Source: Synechococcales cyanobacterium S06
GTDB taxonomy: Bacteria; Cyanobacteriota; Cyanobacteriia; Cyanobacteriales; JAABRE01
Assembly (NCBI GenBank): GCA_011391125.1
Contig: JAABRE010000008.1
Span: 24,726-88,725, forward strand
DNA length: 64,000 nucleotides
Direction: 5' to 3'
Below the pieces are notes generated by a model. The model saw only the letters and a program-made list of their open reading frames with translations. It had not been told where the DNA came from and made no database searches. Every line of letters starts with the position of its first letter. Position 1 is the stretch's first letter. Shown here piece after piece: positions 7,392-16,883 of this stretch. The position numbers and the translations under genes were made by a program.

Positions 7392-9536
7392 TTACAATTG
7401 TTCCAATAATTTGGGAATTTCTGGGTTATAAATCCGCAGATAATTCCAATAATTTCCAAACACAGATTCCACATAATTCTTAGTTTCGGCAAAGGGTATT
7501 TTCTCGACAAAAATATCAGGATCTGATAAACTATATTTTTGTGTCCAATTACTTACATTTCCTGGACCTGCATTATAACTTGCGACTGCTAACATGGAGT
7601 TATTATTGTATCTTTTGTGGGTATAATCAAAGTACCAAGTGCCAAATTTTACGTTATCTTCGGGGTTAGTTAAAGAGTATTTACTAATCTTGGTTTGCTC
7701 GGAAATCCATTGACCAGTAGATGGCATTACTTGCATTAATCCTAATGCTCCTGCTGATGATTTAATTGCCGGTTCAAAACGCGATTCTTGGCGAATTAAT
7801 GAGGTAACTAACAGGGGATTAAGTTGTCTGTCAAGGGAATATTTACTAATAATTTTTTCAAAGGGAAAAGGAAATAAACTATACCAATATTCGGGAGTTT
7901 GACGCAATTTTTGCCATTGGGCAATATCTTCGAGATTGGTTTTATCTTTTAAGTCGAAAATCTGCTTAATTCCTAATAGGTTTTTACCCTGATTTTGTAA
8001 TAATAATCCCTGGGTAAATTCTTCGGCAACTGTTAACTTTTCTTGACCTGAAATCTCTGCTTGAAATAAACTCCAAGCGTCTTCAAACTGCCCTAAACGA
8101 TACAATTCTTGGAATAATTCTGAACCAGCAGGAGGTACATTTAAAGTAGTAGGTTTAACTATTTCTGGAGTTAAATTACGCACGGTATTAAAATCCCCTA
8201 CATTCCACCCTAATTTTACCGCAGAGCGCCACGCATAATAAGACTGTGGCTGGGTTTTTAACACATATTTAAAAGCGGCATTTGCGTCGTCGGGGCGATT
8301 TAATTTCTGTGCCCATTTACCCACCCAAAATGCTGCTTTAGGAGCGATACTACTGTCACTATTATTAACAGTAATTGGTTGTGCCCATTGCCATGCTTTT
8401 AATAGTTCACCTTTTTCCGCCAATTTTTGCGCTACACTCCAACGATATTCAGCCGCTGCCTTGGATTTTGGGTATTTATCTAATAATAATTGTCTCGTTT
8501 TACCCGCCGATGACGCACTTTTCAAACGATCTAAGACGTTAGCTTTTTCTAGCAAGGCATCGGGAGCATCATCAGGAAAATTGGCGATTACAGCGTCAAG
8601 GTAATTAATTGCTTCCATACCATTCGAGAGTTTAGCCAAATTTTTCAGCGCCATCACGCTCATTTTATCCTTGGGATAGGCTTTAATTAGGCTTTGATAG
8701 GTGGTTTTTGCTTGGGGTTTTTGCCCGCTTAATTCCCCTCCCCTAGCTCGACGATAGAGATTTTCCGGAGTATTATCTGTTTTATTATAGGCGATCGCCG
8801 CTTTGCCATATTCCCTCATTTGCCAATATCCGTCAGCAATGATTTCCCAATCTTGGGGGGTTAATTGGCTTGCATAGTCCGTCATTAAACGCTGTCGAAT
8901 GTCATCCATCCCTGACTCGGTGGGGGAATATTTCGCCAAAATTAACATTAATTGGGGTTGTTTGGGGTTTTTTTTCAATTGTTGACGGATTATTTCTTGG
9001 GTGCGGGGATGGTGGGGAAGTAGGTTGATTGCTTGCTCCTGATATTCGGGGTTTAATTTTCCTAGTAAATAAAGACTTTCACCGATTACAGAAGATTCAG
9101 GATAGTCTTTTAAAATTTGTTGCCAATTTTCGACAGCTTTTTTCTGATCGTTTTTGAGTTGATAAGCTTGCCCTTTTTTTAGTAAAATATATGGTGCTAA
9201 TGTCGGTGATTTTTTTTCTAAATTGTCTAACCAGTCTAATGCCTGGTCTGGCTTTGATTTGGCGATCGCTTCGGCGGCCAAAATATATTTGGCGCGGGCT
9301 CCTTCTAAGTTAGAATTAGTGGCAATTTCTTGTAATTTACTTTCCCTTTCTTGGTCTGGTAAAGTCGCTAATTGTAAGAGGGCAGAATTATCGGTTTCTT
9401 CTTCAGCCGAAGCGGGAAAGGAGGTTTTTAACCAATTATTTACACTAGGAGTTAACATGATTGAGCCAACAATTGCCAGCCCTAAAAGTGTAATGGTATA
9501 GGTAAAATTGTTTGCTTTAAAGGGTTTTTTATCCAT
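7392..9536 (-). CDS. Soluble lytic transglycosylase-like protein (SLT domain, TPR-like repeats)
   Basis: 714 residues. An N-terminal signal anchor (about 12-30) is followed by a long alpha-helical TPR-like superhelix. The C-terminal SLT domain (about 555-700) has the catalytic Glu in RQESRFEP, then GALGLMQVMPSTGQWI and the YNAGPGNVSNW block. It should cleave peptidoglycan in the periplasm, giving 1,6-anhydro-muropeptides, as Slt70 does. The length and order match Slt70-like proteins. It is a single gene. Confidence 0.93.
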   Translation of the reverse strand: MDKKPFKANNFTYTITLLGLAIVGSIMLTPSVNNWLKTSFPASAEEETDNSALLQLATLPDQERESKLQEIATNSNLEGARAKYILAAEAIAKSKPDQALDWLDNLEKKSPTLAPYILLKKGQAYQLKNDQKKAVENWQQILKDYPESSVIGESLYLLGKLNPEYQEQAINLLPHHPRTQEIIRQQLKKNPKQPQLMLILAKYSPTESGMDDIRQRLMTDYASQLTPQDWEIIADGYWQMREYGKAAIAYNKTDNTPENLYRRARGGELSGQKPQAKTTYQSLIKAYPKDKMSVMALKNLAKLSNGMEAINYLDAVIANFPDDAPDALLEKANVLDRLKSASSAGKTRQLLLDKYPKSKAAAEYRWSVAQKLAEKGELLKAWQWAQPITVNNSDSSIAPKAAFWVGKWAQKLNRPDDANAAFKYVLKTQPQSYYAWRSAVKLGWNVGDFNTVRNLTPEIVKPTTLNVPPAGSELFQELYRLGQFEDAWSLFQAEISGQEKLTVAEEFTQGLLLQNQGKNLLGIKQIFDLKDKTNLEDIAQWQKLRQTPEYWYSLFPFPFEKIISKYSLDRQLNPLLVTSLIRQESRFEPAIKSSAGALGLMQVMPSTGQWISEQTKISKYSLTNPEDNVKFGTWYFDYTHKRYNNNSMLAVASYNAGPGNVSNWTQKYSLSDPDIFVEKIPFAETKNYVESVFGNYWNYLRIYNPEIPKLLEQL

Positions 9537-9633
9537 TTTTTTAAAGTTAATTTAGGTTTTTTTATTTTAATTCTTAGTTTAACAAATAATATTTTTAGAG
9601 GTTGTTGGTGAAATTATATCTAATTAAAACATC

Positions 9634-10233
9634 TTAGCCCATAAATTTATTTAATTCTTGAACTAATAAATGAACGGTTGTTGAAGGATTATCCTGAGCC
9701 GGATTTTTAGGATGATATTGTTTGAGTAATATTTCTGCATTTTTAAGGGCGGTAGATTGTTTATCTTGTAATTTATCATACATAAAAGTGCTATTTTTCT
9801 GATATTTCATATTTAATAATAATGTTAACTGTTTTTCGCAGTTATTTTTATTTATAGGGGTATTAATAAAGTGAAAGTGTAAAAAATACCATAATTCAAA
9901 ACATTCATTAGAATAAGCTACTTGAAAATTATTATTTTTAGCTTCTTGAATAGCTGTATTGAAATCATTTACAGTAACAGAACTAGGATCACGATCAAAA
10001 ACACACCATACTTGATCATAGTCATCTTTTTGGCTCAAATTTAAAGCTTGTTTGACAACCTGACTAGGATTTCTTCCTATTCCTTTAGTTACTATTTTCA
10101 CATATTTAGAAACACGAAAACTCTCAAAATAATTTCGTTCAGTTTCTGTACCTTCACAAACTATTAAAAATGTTTGTTTAACTTCTCTAAAATTAGATTT
10201 TCTAGCTTGATAAATCTGTCTTTTTTGTACCAT
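9634..10233 (-). CDS. rloB: RloB family protein (TOPRIM-like nuclease candidate)
   Basis: 199 residues of the RloB family. An N-terminal strand leads to LIVCEGTETERNYFE (residues about 24-38), the glutamate motif of TOPRIM-like folds. VWCVFDRDPSS follows (about 76-86), with the D-x-D metal motif. A NECFELWYFLHF segment is also typical. It lies 6 bases downstream of an AAA15 ATPase gene and is surely co-transcribed. ATPase plus TOPRIM-like pairs act in anti-phage abortive infection (PARIS and AbiL-type systems are parallels). The exact type cannot be fixed by eye. Confidence 0.88.
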   Translation of the reverse strand: MVQKRQIYQARKSNFREVKQTFLIVCEGTETERNYFESFRVSKYVKIVTKGIGRNPSQVVKQALNLSQKDDYDQVWCVFDRDPSSVTVNDFNTAIQEAKNNNFQVAYSNECFELWYFLHFHFINTPINKNNCEKQLTLLLNMKYQKNSTFMYDKLQDKQSTALKNAEILLKQYHPKNPAQDNPSTTVHLLVQELNKFMG

Positions 10234-10239
10234 AAAATG

Positions 10240-11502
10240 TTAAAAGATTAAATTACCAATGTAAGGAATAGCACCATATTTACCCTTAATATAATCACTT
10301 TCAAAAGAAGCATCATTAGCTATTTTATACTCAACTAAAGAATATAAATCAGTGGAACCATATCTATTTTTTTCGGTAAACCAAATTTGATCTCGACGGA
10401 ATAACTTACTGTCAAGCAAGTTTGTGTCATGGGTAGTAAAAATTAATTGCGCATTTTTAAGATTATTTTCTAGGGAATTAAATAATTGTAAAATTGCACG
10501 ACTAATTAATGGATGAAGTCTAGCGTCAAACTCATCAAATATTAAGATTTTCCCCTGATTAAGTGTGTCAATAAGTGCTCCAGATATGGCAAAAACTTTT
10601 TGTGTTCCTTCGGATTCTTGTTCTTGTAAGTCAAATAATGTTTCTGAGACAAATTCCCCTTTTTCATTATATTTTTTATGAAGAGTTTGAATGGAAGTAG
10701 CTTTTCCTTGACTATTTTTTAGAATTAATTTTTTAAGTTCAAGTGGAATTTTTTCAGGTAAAGAATCAAAAGTAATATTAGTTTCCTCTATCTTTAAATC
10801 GGTTATTGCTAAATCTAATTTCTTAAATAGTTTGATAATTTCTAATTTATTTATACTTAAAGATTGTAAGGTATAATTAAAAAGATTGGCATCATTTAAA
10901 CCCGAAACAATGTTTAAATTATGAGTTAACCATTGTAAAATTTTCTCAGCTATTTTGACATTAAATTGCGCAGAAACTGATAAAAATAAGGCATTAGTTC
11001 TCGTTATTTTTTCTAATTCGATCTCCGAATAACGTTTATTTGAAGATATTTTTTCTTGTGTTCTTGTAAACAATTTGAATTCTTTTTTTTTAGGAACATA
11101 ATACAACCATTCTGAAATTATTTTTTCCTTTGTCGCTTTAAAACCATATTTATATTTAACATTTTCTATTAGAAAAACAAGCTCAAAAAAAGAGGGTTTA
11201 TTCTCTGTTTCTGTACTCAAAGCAAAATTTTCTACCTCAATTTCATCCGTACTTTGAGTTTCTTTAGATGAATTTATCATAAACCATTTCATGAAGGCTA
11301 AAGCTTTTATAAAATTACTTTTTCCACTAGAATTAGCTCCATAAATTGCGGCACTTTTAAGCAGTGTTAATTCTTCATCAATGGGAATGGTATTATTTTG
11401 ATTGAGCTCTTGATTTTCGACAGCAATATCAGCAGTTACCATGCTAAAAGTAACTGTATCTTTAAATGAGCGATAATTGCCAACACTGAACTCAATTAAC
11501 AT
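10240..11502 (-). CDS. AAA15-family ATPase (RloA-like, SMC/ABC-type)
   Basis: 420 residues. The beginning MLIEFSVGNYRSFKD and Walker A GANSSGKSNFIKAL (about 54-67) are typical of AAA15/OLD-type ATPases. An inserted helical region follows. Then come an ABC-like signature (QESEGTQKVFAISG), Walker B ILIFDEFDARLHP and the switch His in IFTTHDTNLLD. There is no nuclease domain of its own; the neighbouring RloB supplies a TOPRIM-like partner. It is first in a two-gene operon that is divergent from pepA and placed among housekeeping genes, so it looks like a solo defence insertion. Confidence 0.88.
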   Translation of the reverse strand: MLIEFSVGNYRSFKDTVTFSMVTADIAVENQELNQNNTIPIDEELTLLKSAAIYGANSSGKSNFIKALAFMKWFMINSSKETQSTDEIEVENFALSTETENKPSFFELVFLIENVKYKYGFKATKEKIISEWLYYVPKKKEFKLFTRTQEKISSNKRYSEIELEKITRTNALFLSVSAQFNVKIAEKILQWLTHNLNIVSGLNDANLFNYTLQSLSINKLEIIKLFKKLDLAITDLKIEETNITFDSLPEKIPLELKKLILKNSQGKATSIQTLHKKYNEKGEFVSETLFDLQEQESEGTQKVFAISGALIDTLNQGKILIFDEFDARLHPLISRAILQLFNSLENNLKNAQLIFTTHDTNLLDSKLFRRDQIWFTEKNRYGSTDLYSLVEYKIANDASFESDYIKGKYGAIPYIGNLIF

Positions 11503-11596
11503 AAACTTATTTTTTTTTAATACCTCACTTTAGGTTAACATAAGTGGCAAATTTTCTGAGAAAATATTACTTAATATCGCAATTTTAACCTAAATT

Positions 11597-13060
11597 ATGG
11601 AAATTAAAGGTTCTGATACTCTGTTGTTAGATTATTCGGGTGATGCTTTGGCGATCGCCTGTTATGAAGATCAAGTCGAATTAACCGGCGATTTGGCCAC
11701 TCTCAATGAGCAGTTTTCGGGTGTGATTGCTGATGTCATCGCCGAAGAAGAATTTAAGGGAAAGTCTGAAAGTCTTGTCTTTACTAGGGTTTCCGGTAAA
11801 GTGAGCAAAATTATTTTAGTCGGTTTGGGTAAAGAATCTGAGCTAAAATTAGATTCTCTCAGAAATGCCGCCGCAGCGATCGCTCGTTTGGCGAAAAAAT
11901 ACAAAATAAAGGATATTGGTATCGCTCTCCCTGTGGTAGAAGATAATGCCAAAACGGCTGAAGCGCTTACAGAAGGGCTGATTTTAGCCTTACACCACGA
12001 TACCAGATTTAAGTCTGAATCCGAAGACAAACCCGCAGTTTTAGAAACGGTGTCGTTACTGGGTTTAGGTGATCAAGCTGAGGCTATTGACAAAGCGCAC
12101 AAAATATGCTCGGGAGTAATTTTGGCGCGGGAATTAGTCACCGCTCCTTCCAATGTTGTTACACCCATCACCTTGGCTGAAACTGCGGTAAATATCGCCC
12201 AAGAATACGGTTTGGAAGTGGAAATTTTAGAACAAGAAGACTGCGAAAAGTTAGGAATGGGGTCATTTTTGGGCGTTGCAAAAGCCTCTGATCTTCCCCC
12301 CAAGTTTATTCATTTGACCTACAAACCAGCAGGAACTCCTCGCCGCAAATTGGCCATTGTCGGCAAGGGTTTAACCTTTGATTCCGGCGGCTACAACCTC
12401 AAACCCACGGGAAGTGGTATCGAAACCATGAAAATGGACATGGGAGGAGCCGGTGCAACTTTGGGAGCGGCAAAAGCGATCGCCCAACTTCAACCTGATG
12501 TTGAAGTACATTTTATTAGTGCGGCGACTGAAAACATGATTAGTGGCAAGGGAATGCGCCCTGGTGACATTTTGACGGCCTCAAATGGAAAAACTATCGA
12601 AATTAACAATACCGATGCAGAAGGTCGTTTAACGTTGGCTGATGCCTTGGTTTTTGCTGAAAAACTGGACGTGGATGCGATCGTTGATTTGGCCACCTTA
12701 ACTGGCGCTTGTATTGTAGCTTTAGGCGATGATATTGCAGGTTTATGGAGCAATAATGATAATCTTACCAAGGAGCTAGAAAAGGCAGCTTGTCAAGCTG
12801 GCGAAAAAATCTGGCAAATGCCCCTGGAGGAAAAATATTGGCCGATTATGAAATCGGATATTGCCGACATGAAGAACACAGGTTCAAGGTCTGGCGGTTC
12901 TATCACTGCTGCATTATTCCTCAAGCAGTTTATCAAACAGACTCCCTGGGCACATTTGGATGTTGCTGGTCCAGTCTGGGCTGACAAAGAAGCCGGTGTT
13001 AACAACAAAGGTGCAACGGGTTTTCCGGTTAAAACTTTAGTCAACTGGGTTTTATCTTAA
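11597..13060 (+). CDS. pepA: Leucyl aminopeptidase (M17)
   Basis: 487 residues. The C-terminal catalytic domain carries the M17 signature NTDAEGRL, the Zn/Mn-binding region [13 protein letters not shown] and KMDMGGAG. The N-terminal domain is typical of PepA. It removes N-terminal amino acids in the cytoplasm. It is full length and is transcribed divergently from the RloA/RloB pair across a 94-base spacer. Confidence 0.96.
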   Translation: MEIKGSDTLLLDYSGDALAIACYEDQVELTGDLATLNEQFSGVIADVIAEEEFKGKSESLVFTRVSGKVSKIILVGLGKESELKLDSLRNAAAAIARLAKKYKIKDIGIALPVVEDNAKTAEALTEGLILALHHDTRFKSESEDKPAVLETVSLLGLGDQAEAIDKAHKICSGVILARELVTAPSNVVTPITLAETAVNIAQEYGLEVEILEQEDCEKLGMGSFLGVAKASDLPPKFIHLTYKPAGTPRRKLAIVGKGLTFDSGGYNLKPTGSGIETMKMDMGGAGATLGAAKAIAQLQPDVEVHFISAATENMISGKGMRPGDILTASNGKTIEINNTDAEGRLTLADALVFAEKLDVDAIVDLATLTGACIVALGDDIAGLWSNNDNLTKELEKAACQAGEKIWQMPLEEKYWPIMKSDIADMKNTGSRSGGSITAALFLKQFIKQTPWAHLDVAGPVWADKEAGVNNKGATGFPVKTLVNWVLS

Positions 13061-13109
13061 TAATTTAGTCAGAAATTCGAGCAAAAATCGGATTTCTGAG
13101 GAGTTAATT

Positions 13110-14039
13110 ATGCAGTATAAATTTAGTTATCGTAGTTATAAAAGGGAATTTAAACAACCATTACAAACCAGTCAGGGAAGTTGGCAATTTCGGGAAGGAA
13201 TTATTATTAAATTAGAAGATAATTTAGGTAAGATTGGGTTAGGCGAAATTGCACCAATTCCTTGGTTTGGTAGCGAAACTTTAGCAGAAGTTCGACAATT
13301 TTGCAGTCAATTAAAGGGGCTAATTACTGACAGTTTAATTACCGCAATTCCTGATAATTTACCCACTTGTCAATTCGGTTTTTCCTCAGCATTATCTCAT
13401 TTTCTCCCTCCCTTACCAAGGGAGAAAGGGAGGAGAAATTATTGTTATTTATTACCCACGGGAAAAAATGCTTTACAAGTTAATTTTGCTCCCTTAAATT
13501 ATGATACTTTTAAGTGGAAAATTGGAGTTAATTCTGTTACTGAGGAGATTAATTTATTAGAAAAGTTACTTAATTTATTACCAGAAAATTCAAAATTGCG
13601 TCTTGATGCTAATGGTGGTTTAAGCATTAAGCAAGCTTGCGAATGGTTAAATTTTACTGATAGTTTAGAGATAATCGAGTTTTTTGAACAACCTTTAAAA
13701 CCTGAGTATTTTGAGGAAATGTTACGGTTATCTAATCTGTATAAAACCAGTTTAGCTTTGGATGAATCTGTGGCTAATTTATCTCAATTAAAAGACTATT
13801 ATAGGAGGGGTTGGAAGGAAGTCTTTGTGATTAAAGTGGGAATTATGGGTTCAATTTTTAAACTGCGTGAATTTTTGTTGCAAAATAAGTTAGATGTGGT
13901 ATTTTCTTCGGTGTTAGAAACTAAAATAGGTGCAGAAATTGCTTTGAATTTTGCGCAAGAATTTTCCGAAAGAGCAGCTGGGTTTGGCGTTGATCATTGG
14001 TTTAAAGATGATGTTAATTGCTTAGATAATTTATGGTAA
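13110..14039 (+). CDS. menC: o-Succinylbenzoate synthase
   Basis: 309 residues of the enolase superfamily. Motifs are KWKIG (catalytic Lys pair), RLDANGGL, EFFEQPL, LDESV (metal ligands) and VIKVGIMG. It dehydrates SHCHC to o-succinylbenzoate in phylloquinone (vitamin K1) synthesis for photosystem I. A GAGGAG ribosome-binding site precedes the ATG. The 3' end overlaps menE. At about residues 98-111 the protein reads FLPPLPREKGRRNY, which is encoded by a palindromic repeat inserted in frame; it lies outside the active-site motifs. Confidence 0.93.
   Translation: MQYKFSYRSYKREFKQPLQTSQGSWQFREGIIIKLEDNLGKIGLGEIAPIPWFGSETLAEVRQFCSQLKGLITDSLITAIPDNLPTCQFGFSSALSHFLPPLPREKGRRNYCYLLPTGKNALQVNFAPLNYDTFKWKIGVNSVTEEINLLEKLLNLLPENSKLRLDANGGLSIKQACEWLNFTDSLEIIEFFEQPLKPEYFEEMLRLSNLYKTSLALDESVANLSQLKDYYRRGWKEVFVIKVGIMGSIFKLREFLLQNKLDVVFSSVLETKIGAEIALNFAQEFSERAAGFGVDHWFKDDVNCLDNLW
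13401..13439. repeat. Palindromic repeat inserted in menC
   Basis: A C-rich arm (CTCCCTCCCTT) and a G-rich inverted arm within the open menC frame. It adds a basic and proline-rich stretch and keeps the frame. Confidence 0.8.
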
Positions 14040-15400
14040 ATTTATTAGAATTACTCAAAAAAAGAAGTCAAGAAAATTGGTTAATTGGTTATGATAGTCA
14101 GGAATTTTATCATTTAGTTGACAAAATATATACTAATTTACAAACTAATTATTCACAACCTCTTAAAACTCTGATTGTTAATGAAAATCCGATTACTTTT
14201 TTAGCTTATTTTTTAGCGGTAAGTGCAGCAAATTTTCCTGTTTTTTTGGGTAATTCTGATTGGAAAGCCTCGGAATGGGAACAAGTTTTCAACCTAATTA
14301 AACCTGAACTTATTTTAGGAGATAACCCTCACCCCCCTACCCCCCTCTCCCTAAAGGAGAGGGGGAAAAATGCACCTTTTAATTTTAAAATAGGTGAGAT
14401 TATTCCCCATAATTATATTATGATTCCCACGGGAGGAACTTCTGGGCAAATAAAATTTGCCATACATTCTTGGAAAACTTTAACCTCCTCTGTCACTGCT
14501 TTTCAACAATATTTTGAGCTAAAATATCTTCACTCATTCTGTATTTTACCCCTGTATCATGTTAGTGGTTTAATGCAGTTTTTACGGTGTCTTTTTAGTG
14601 GCGGAAAATTCGCACTTTTTGATTATAAGTCCCTGAAAAATGACATTTATCCTACCATTAATCCCGAAAATTATTTTATTTCTTTAGTCCCAACACAACT
14701 ACAATTTTTCTTAGCAAATAACCCCCAATGGTTAGCTAAATTTAAAACAGTTTTATTAGGAGGAGCTCCTGCTTCATCTTTACTTTTAGATTTTGCTAGA
14801 CAACACAAAATTAATTTAGCCCCTACTTACGGAATGACGGAAACTGCGTCAGGAATTGCCATCCTTAAACCACAAGATTTTTTAAATGGTAATAATAGCA
14901 CTGGTCAAATTTTGCCTAAAAACAAACTAGAATTTACTCAAAATAGTGTAATAAAAATTTCAAGCGGTTCTTTATTTATGGGGTATTATCCCATTTTCAC
15001 TAAAAATAAATATTTCCAAACCGATGATTTAGGCTATTTTGATGAACAAAATTATTTACATATTATTGGTAGAAATAGTCGCAAAATTATTAGTGGTGGT
15101 GAAAATATTTCCCCCGAAGAAATCGAAAATGAAATTTTAGCCACTGGTCTAGTTCAAGATGTTTGTGTAATTGGTGTTCAAGATGAAAAATGGGGCGAAA
15201 TTGTCACGGCAATTTATGTTTCTTTGCTCCCCCCTACCCCCCTTAATAAAGGAGAATTAATTGAGGAGCAAATTAAGGCCAAAATTCAGCAGAAGTTAAG
15301 TAAATATAAACTTCCTAAAAAATGGCTTCAAGTAACAGAAATACCCCGCAATCAACAGGGTAAACTTAATTTCAAATTACTCAAAAGTATGTTACTTTAG
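14033..15400 (+). CDS. menE: o-Succinylbenzoate-CoA ligase
   Basis: 455 residues of the ANL adenylating family. The P-loop is IPTGGTSGQIKF, followed by PLYHVSGLMQ, the A5 motif PTYGMTETASG, QTDDLGYF, and the hinge and late motifs GRNSRKIISGGENISPEEIE and QGKLNFKLL. It activates o-succinylbenzoate with ATP and CoA in phylloquinone synthesis. The ATG overlaps the end of menC by 7 bases, so translation is coupled. Two in-frame palindromic repeats add NPHPPTPLSLKERGKN (about residue 99) and LLPPTPLNKGEL (about residue 400). Confidence 0.93.
   Translation: MVNLLELLKKRSQENWLIGYDSQEFYHLVDKIYTNLQTNYSQPLKTLIVNENPITFLAYFLAVSAANFPVFLGNSDWKASEWEQVFNLIKPELILGDNPHPPTPLSLKERGKNAPFNFKIGEIIPHNYIMIPTGGTSGQIKFAIHSWKTLTSSVTAFQQYFELKYLHSFCILPLYHVSGLMQFLRCLFSGGKFALFDYKSLKNDIYPTINPENYFISLVPTQLQFFLANNPQWLAKFKTVLLGGAPASSLLLDFARQHKINLAPTYGMTETASGIAILKPQDFLNGNNSTGQILPKNKLEFTQNSVIKISSGSLFMGYYPIFTKNKYFQTDDLGYFDEQNYLHIIGRNSRKIISGGENISPEEIENEILATGLVQDVCVIGVQDEKWGEIVTAIYVSLLPPTPLNKGELIEEQIKAKIQQKLSKYKLPKKWLQVTEIPRNQQGKLNFKLLKSMLL
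14325..14366. repeat. Palindromic repeat inserted in menE (N-terminal half)
   Basis: ACCCCCCTACCCCCCTCTCC followed by an inverted G-rich arm (GGAGAGGGGG). It is in frame with menE and related to the intergenic copy at 53985-54030. Confidence 0.85.
15227..15256. repeat. Palindromic repeat inserted in menE (C-terminal domain)
   Basis: A shorter C-rich unit (CTCCCCCCTACCCCCCTTAA) with an imperfect inverted arm (AAAGGAGA). It is in frame and lies in the mobile C-terminal subdomain. Confidence 0.7.
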
Positions 15401-15535
15401 AGGTAAAATTACTATTTTTAAGCGTCAAAATTGCCCACTTTACCGATCGCTAATCATTGTAGGTAGTCGTGCATTATAATTATAGTAGTATTTATAAACC
15501 AAACTACTCAATATAAGAATTAAAAATCATAATTT

Positions 15536-16033
15536 TTATTCTTCTAAATTTAAACGAGAATTATAATCATGAACAAAATACCAGACAGTGCCAATATGAT
15601 TTTCTAACTTTTTTGAAAACGATAAAGTTTTGCGGACTAACCGAGATACTCTTTGTCGAAGAGTATTATTAAATCTTTCTATATAACTTGTTTTTCTCGA
15701 TGATTTATCTACAGCTTTATGTCTTTTTAATGGTAAAATAATAGCATAAGCGTCCCAGAAATCAGTATAACAAACAGCACATTGTCGATATACAGGAGGT
15801 AAATTATCCCATAATTTTTGAGCTGTTTCTTTACTTCTATCTCCAAAAGCTAGAGCTACAATTTCTTTTGTTACAGAGTCCAAAGCTACCCAAATCAAAA
15901 CTTTTAAGTTTTTATTATAAACAAAAGACCATAATTCATCTAGTTGTAAAATTAATTTACCTCTTTTTTTTTCAGAAATATTTGCTTTTTTTCGACTTGA
16001 TAGTATTTTTGATTTACATAATATTGTAACCAT
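15536..16033 (-). CDS. insB: IS1-family transposase, InsB catalytic frame
   Basis: The DDE domain of an IS1 transposase. The catalytic segments are LDELWSFV, TDFWDAY and IERFNNTLRQR. It is expressed as a fusion with InsA through a -1 shift on a run of nine A residues (minus strand; 15964-15972). InsA reads CTG AAA AAA AAA there and this frame reads GAA AAA AAA AGA. The visible start is inside the overlap, so independent translation is doubtful. Confidence 0.9.
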   Translation of the reverse strand: MVTILCKSKILSSRKKANISEKKRGKLILQLDELWSFVYNKNLKVLIWVALDSVTKEIVALAFGDRSKETAQKLWDNLPPVYRQCAVCYTDFWDAYAIILPLKRHKAVDKSSRKTSYIERFNNTLRQRVSRLVRKTLSFSKKLENHIGTVWYFVHDYNSRLNLEE

Positions 16034-16248
16034 CTTTTTGAAACACCTGTTATTCGAACGATTCCTTGTAAAGATATTCTTTCTAAAAGTAATTTATCAA
16101 TTAATATTTTTGTTTCATTACTGATAGGCTGATGTCGAGGATTTTCCACAAATTGCCTCTGACAATCTTTACATTTATAACGTTGTTTACCATAATTCGT
16201 TTTACCATACTTAACAATTTTATCTGAGTTACATTTTATACATTTCAT
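15952..16248 (-). CDS. insA: IS1-family transposase, InsA frame
   Basis: 98 residues with an N-terminal zinc finger (CIKCNSDKIVKYG ... RYKCKDCQRQF) and a helix-turn-helix (SLQGIVRITGVSKRWLQYYV), which bind the IS ends. In IS1 the unshifted InsA represses transposition and the InsA-InsB fusion is the transposase; the A9 slippery run at its 3' end fits this mode. Confidence 0.9.
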   Translation of the reverse strand: MKCIKCNSDKIVKYGKTNYGKQRYKCKDCQRQFVENPRHQPISNETKILIDKLLLERISLQGIVRITGVSKRWLQYYVNQKYYQVEKKQIFLKKKEVN

Positions 16249-16384
16249 TAAATAAAAACCTCCTATTTATTATTCTTAAATAATTTTATCATTATTATGC
16301 ACTACTACCGTTATTTATACTCTCTTAAGACTATTCTCCACACCTGTTTACCTGTTCTCTCCTTTTAAGTATATTCTTTCACAA

Positions 16385-16431
16385 ATTAAGAATTTCTTCA
16401 CAATTTGTTAAGTTATTAAGAAATTCTTAAT
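16385..16431. repeat. 14-bp inverted repeat between IS1 and sipA
   Basis: ATTAAGAATTTCTT and its exact complement are separated by 19 bases. The surrounding 16310-16558 segment has no gene that I can see. It may be a regulatory hairpin or a remnant of a small mobile element. Confidence 0.6.
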
Positions 16432-16512
16432 ATTACAGGAGAAAAAAGAGTTTTTAGCTTCGTATTACTTAATAAAATTTAATAAAAGTATATAATAAGT
16501 AGCCCAAAAATC

Positions 16513-16541
16513 AATCCGATTTTTTCAAAAAATCGGATTTT
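16513..16541 (-). terminator. Hairpin after sipA
   Basis: AATCCGATTTTTT pairs with AAAAAATCGGATT across about one base, just downstream of the sipA stop. It could serve as a terminator. The AAAATCGGATTT core recurs at 13084, 16853 and 25608, so it is also a dispersed repeat. Confidence 0.55.
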
Positions 16542-16558
16542 TAGATTTCCAGGCTAAA

Positions 16559-16771
16559 TTACTTTTGCAAATATTGACTTTCAATTAAAAAAGTCCCTCG
16601 ACGAAAACGAACAACCCAATAATTTCCAGGCCGACGATCTATAATGACTCCCTCTTCATTGAGTTCGATTAAATCAGGTGGCCGTAACATGGGCATTGGT
16701 TCAGCAGTTTTTAAATATTTGGGTAAACTTGCTACTTTGACTTGATCGCCTACGAAAAAAGCTTGACTCAT
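16559..16771 (-). CDS. sipA: SipA (NblS-interacting protein; DUF3148)
   Basis: 70 residues that match the SipA family throughout: GDQVKVASLPKYLKTAEPMPMLRPPDLIEL then EEGVIIDRRPGNYWVVRFRRGTFLIESQYL. It is a small SH3-like beta-barrel protein known to bind the sensor kinase NblS and to modulate high-light and stress gene control. The start lies 4 bases from a heptamer array (AACTGTT)n and no Shine-Dalgarno sequence is visible. Confidence 0.92.
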   Translation of the reverse strand: MSQAFFVGDQVKVASLPKYLKTAEPMPMLRPPDLIELNEEGVIIDRRPGNYWVVRFRRGTFLIESQYLQK

Positions 16772-16775
16772 TTTT

Positions 16776-16806
16776 AACAGTTAACAGTTAACAGTTAACA
16801 GTTAAC
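16776..16806. repeat. Heptamer tandem array (AACAGTT)n before sipA
   Basis: Four copies of AACAGTT plus a partial one, directly upstream of the sipA start. It occupies the place of the 5' leader. Confidence 0.9.
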
Positions 16807-16883
16807 AATTATGATTGATACTTGTCAAGGAAGTAATCTTGAGAAAACCGATTTTTCAAAAAAATCCGATTTCTGAACAAATT

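Larger units (their letters stand above)
15462..16309. mobile_element. IS1-family insertion sequence, 848 bp
   Basis: Ends form imperfect terminal inverted repeats: GGTAGTCGTGCATTATAAT on the left and, read inward, GGTAGTAGTGCATAATAAT on the right. Inside are two overlapping minus-strand frames of InsA and InsB type. The flanking 8-9 bases are not duplicated (TCATTGTA versus GTTATTTA), so the target repeats have decayed or the ends recombined. The element lies between menE and sipA and interrupts no recognisable gene. Confidence 0.88.

Noticed and set aside
11671..13044. Open frames antisense to pepA
   Set aside because: Shadows of the pepA codons; no recognisable domain.
15400..16310. Insertion of IS1 into a gene
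   Set aside because: menE ends before the element and sipA ends after it; the joined flanks show no coding frame.
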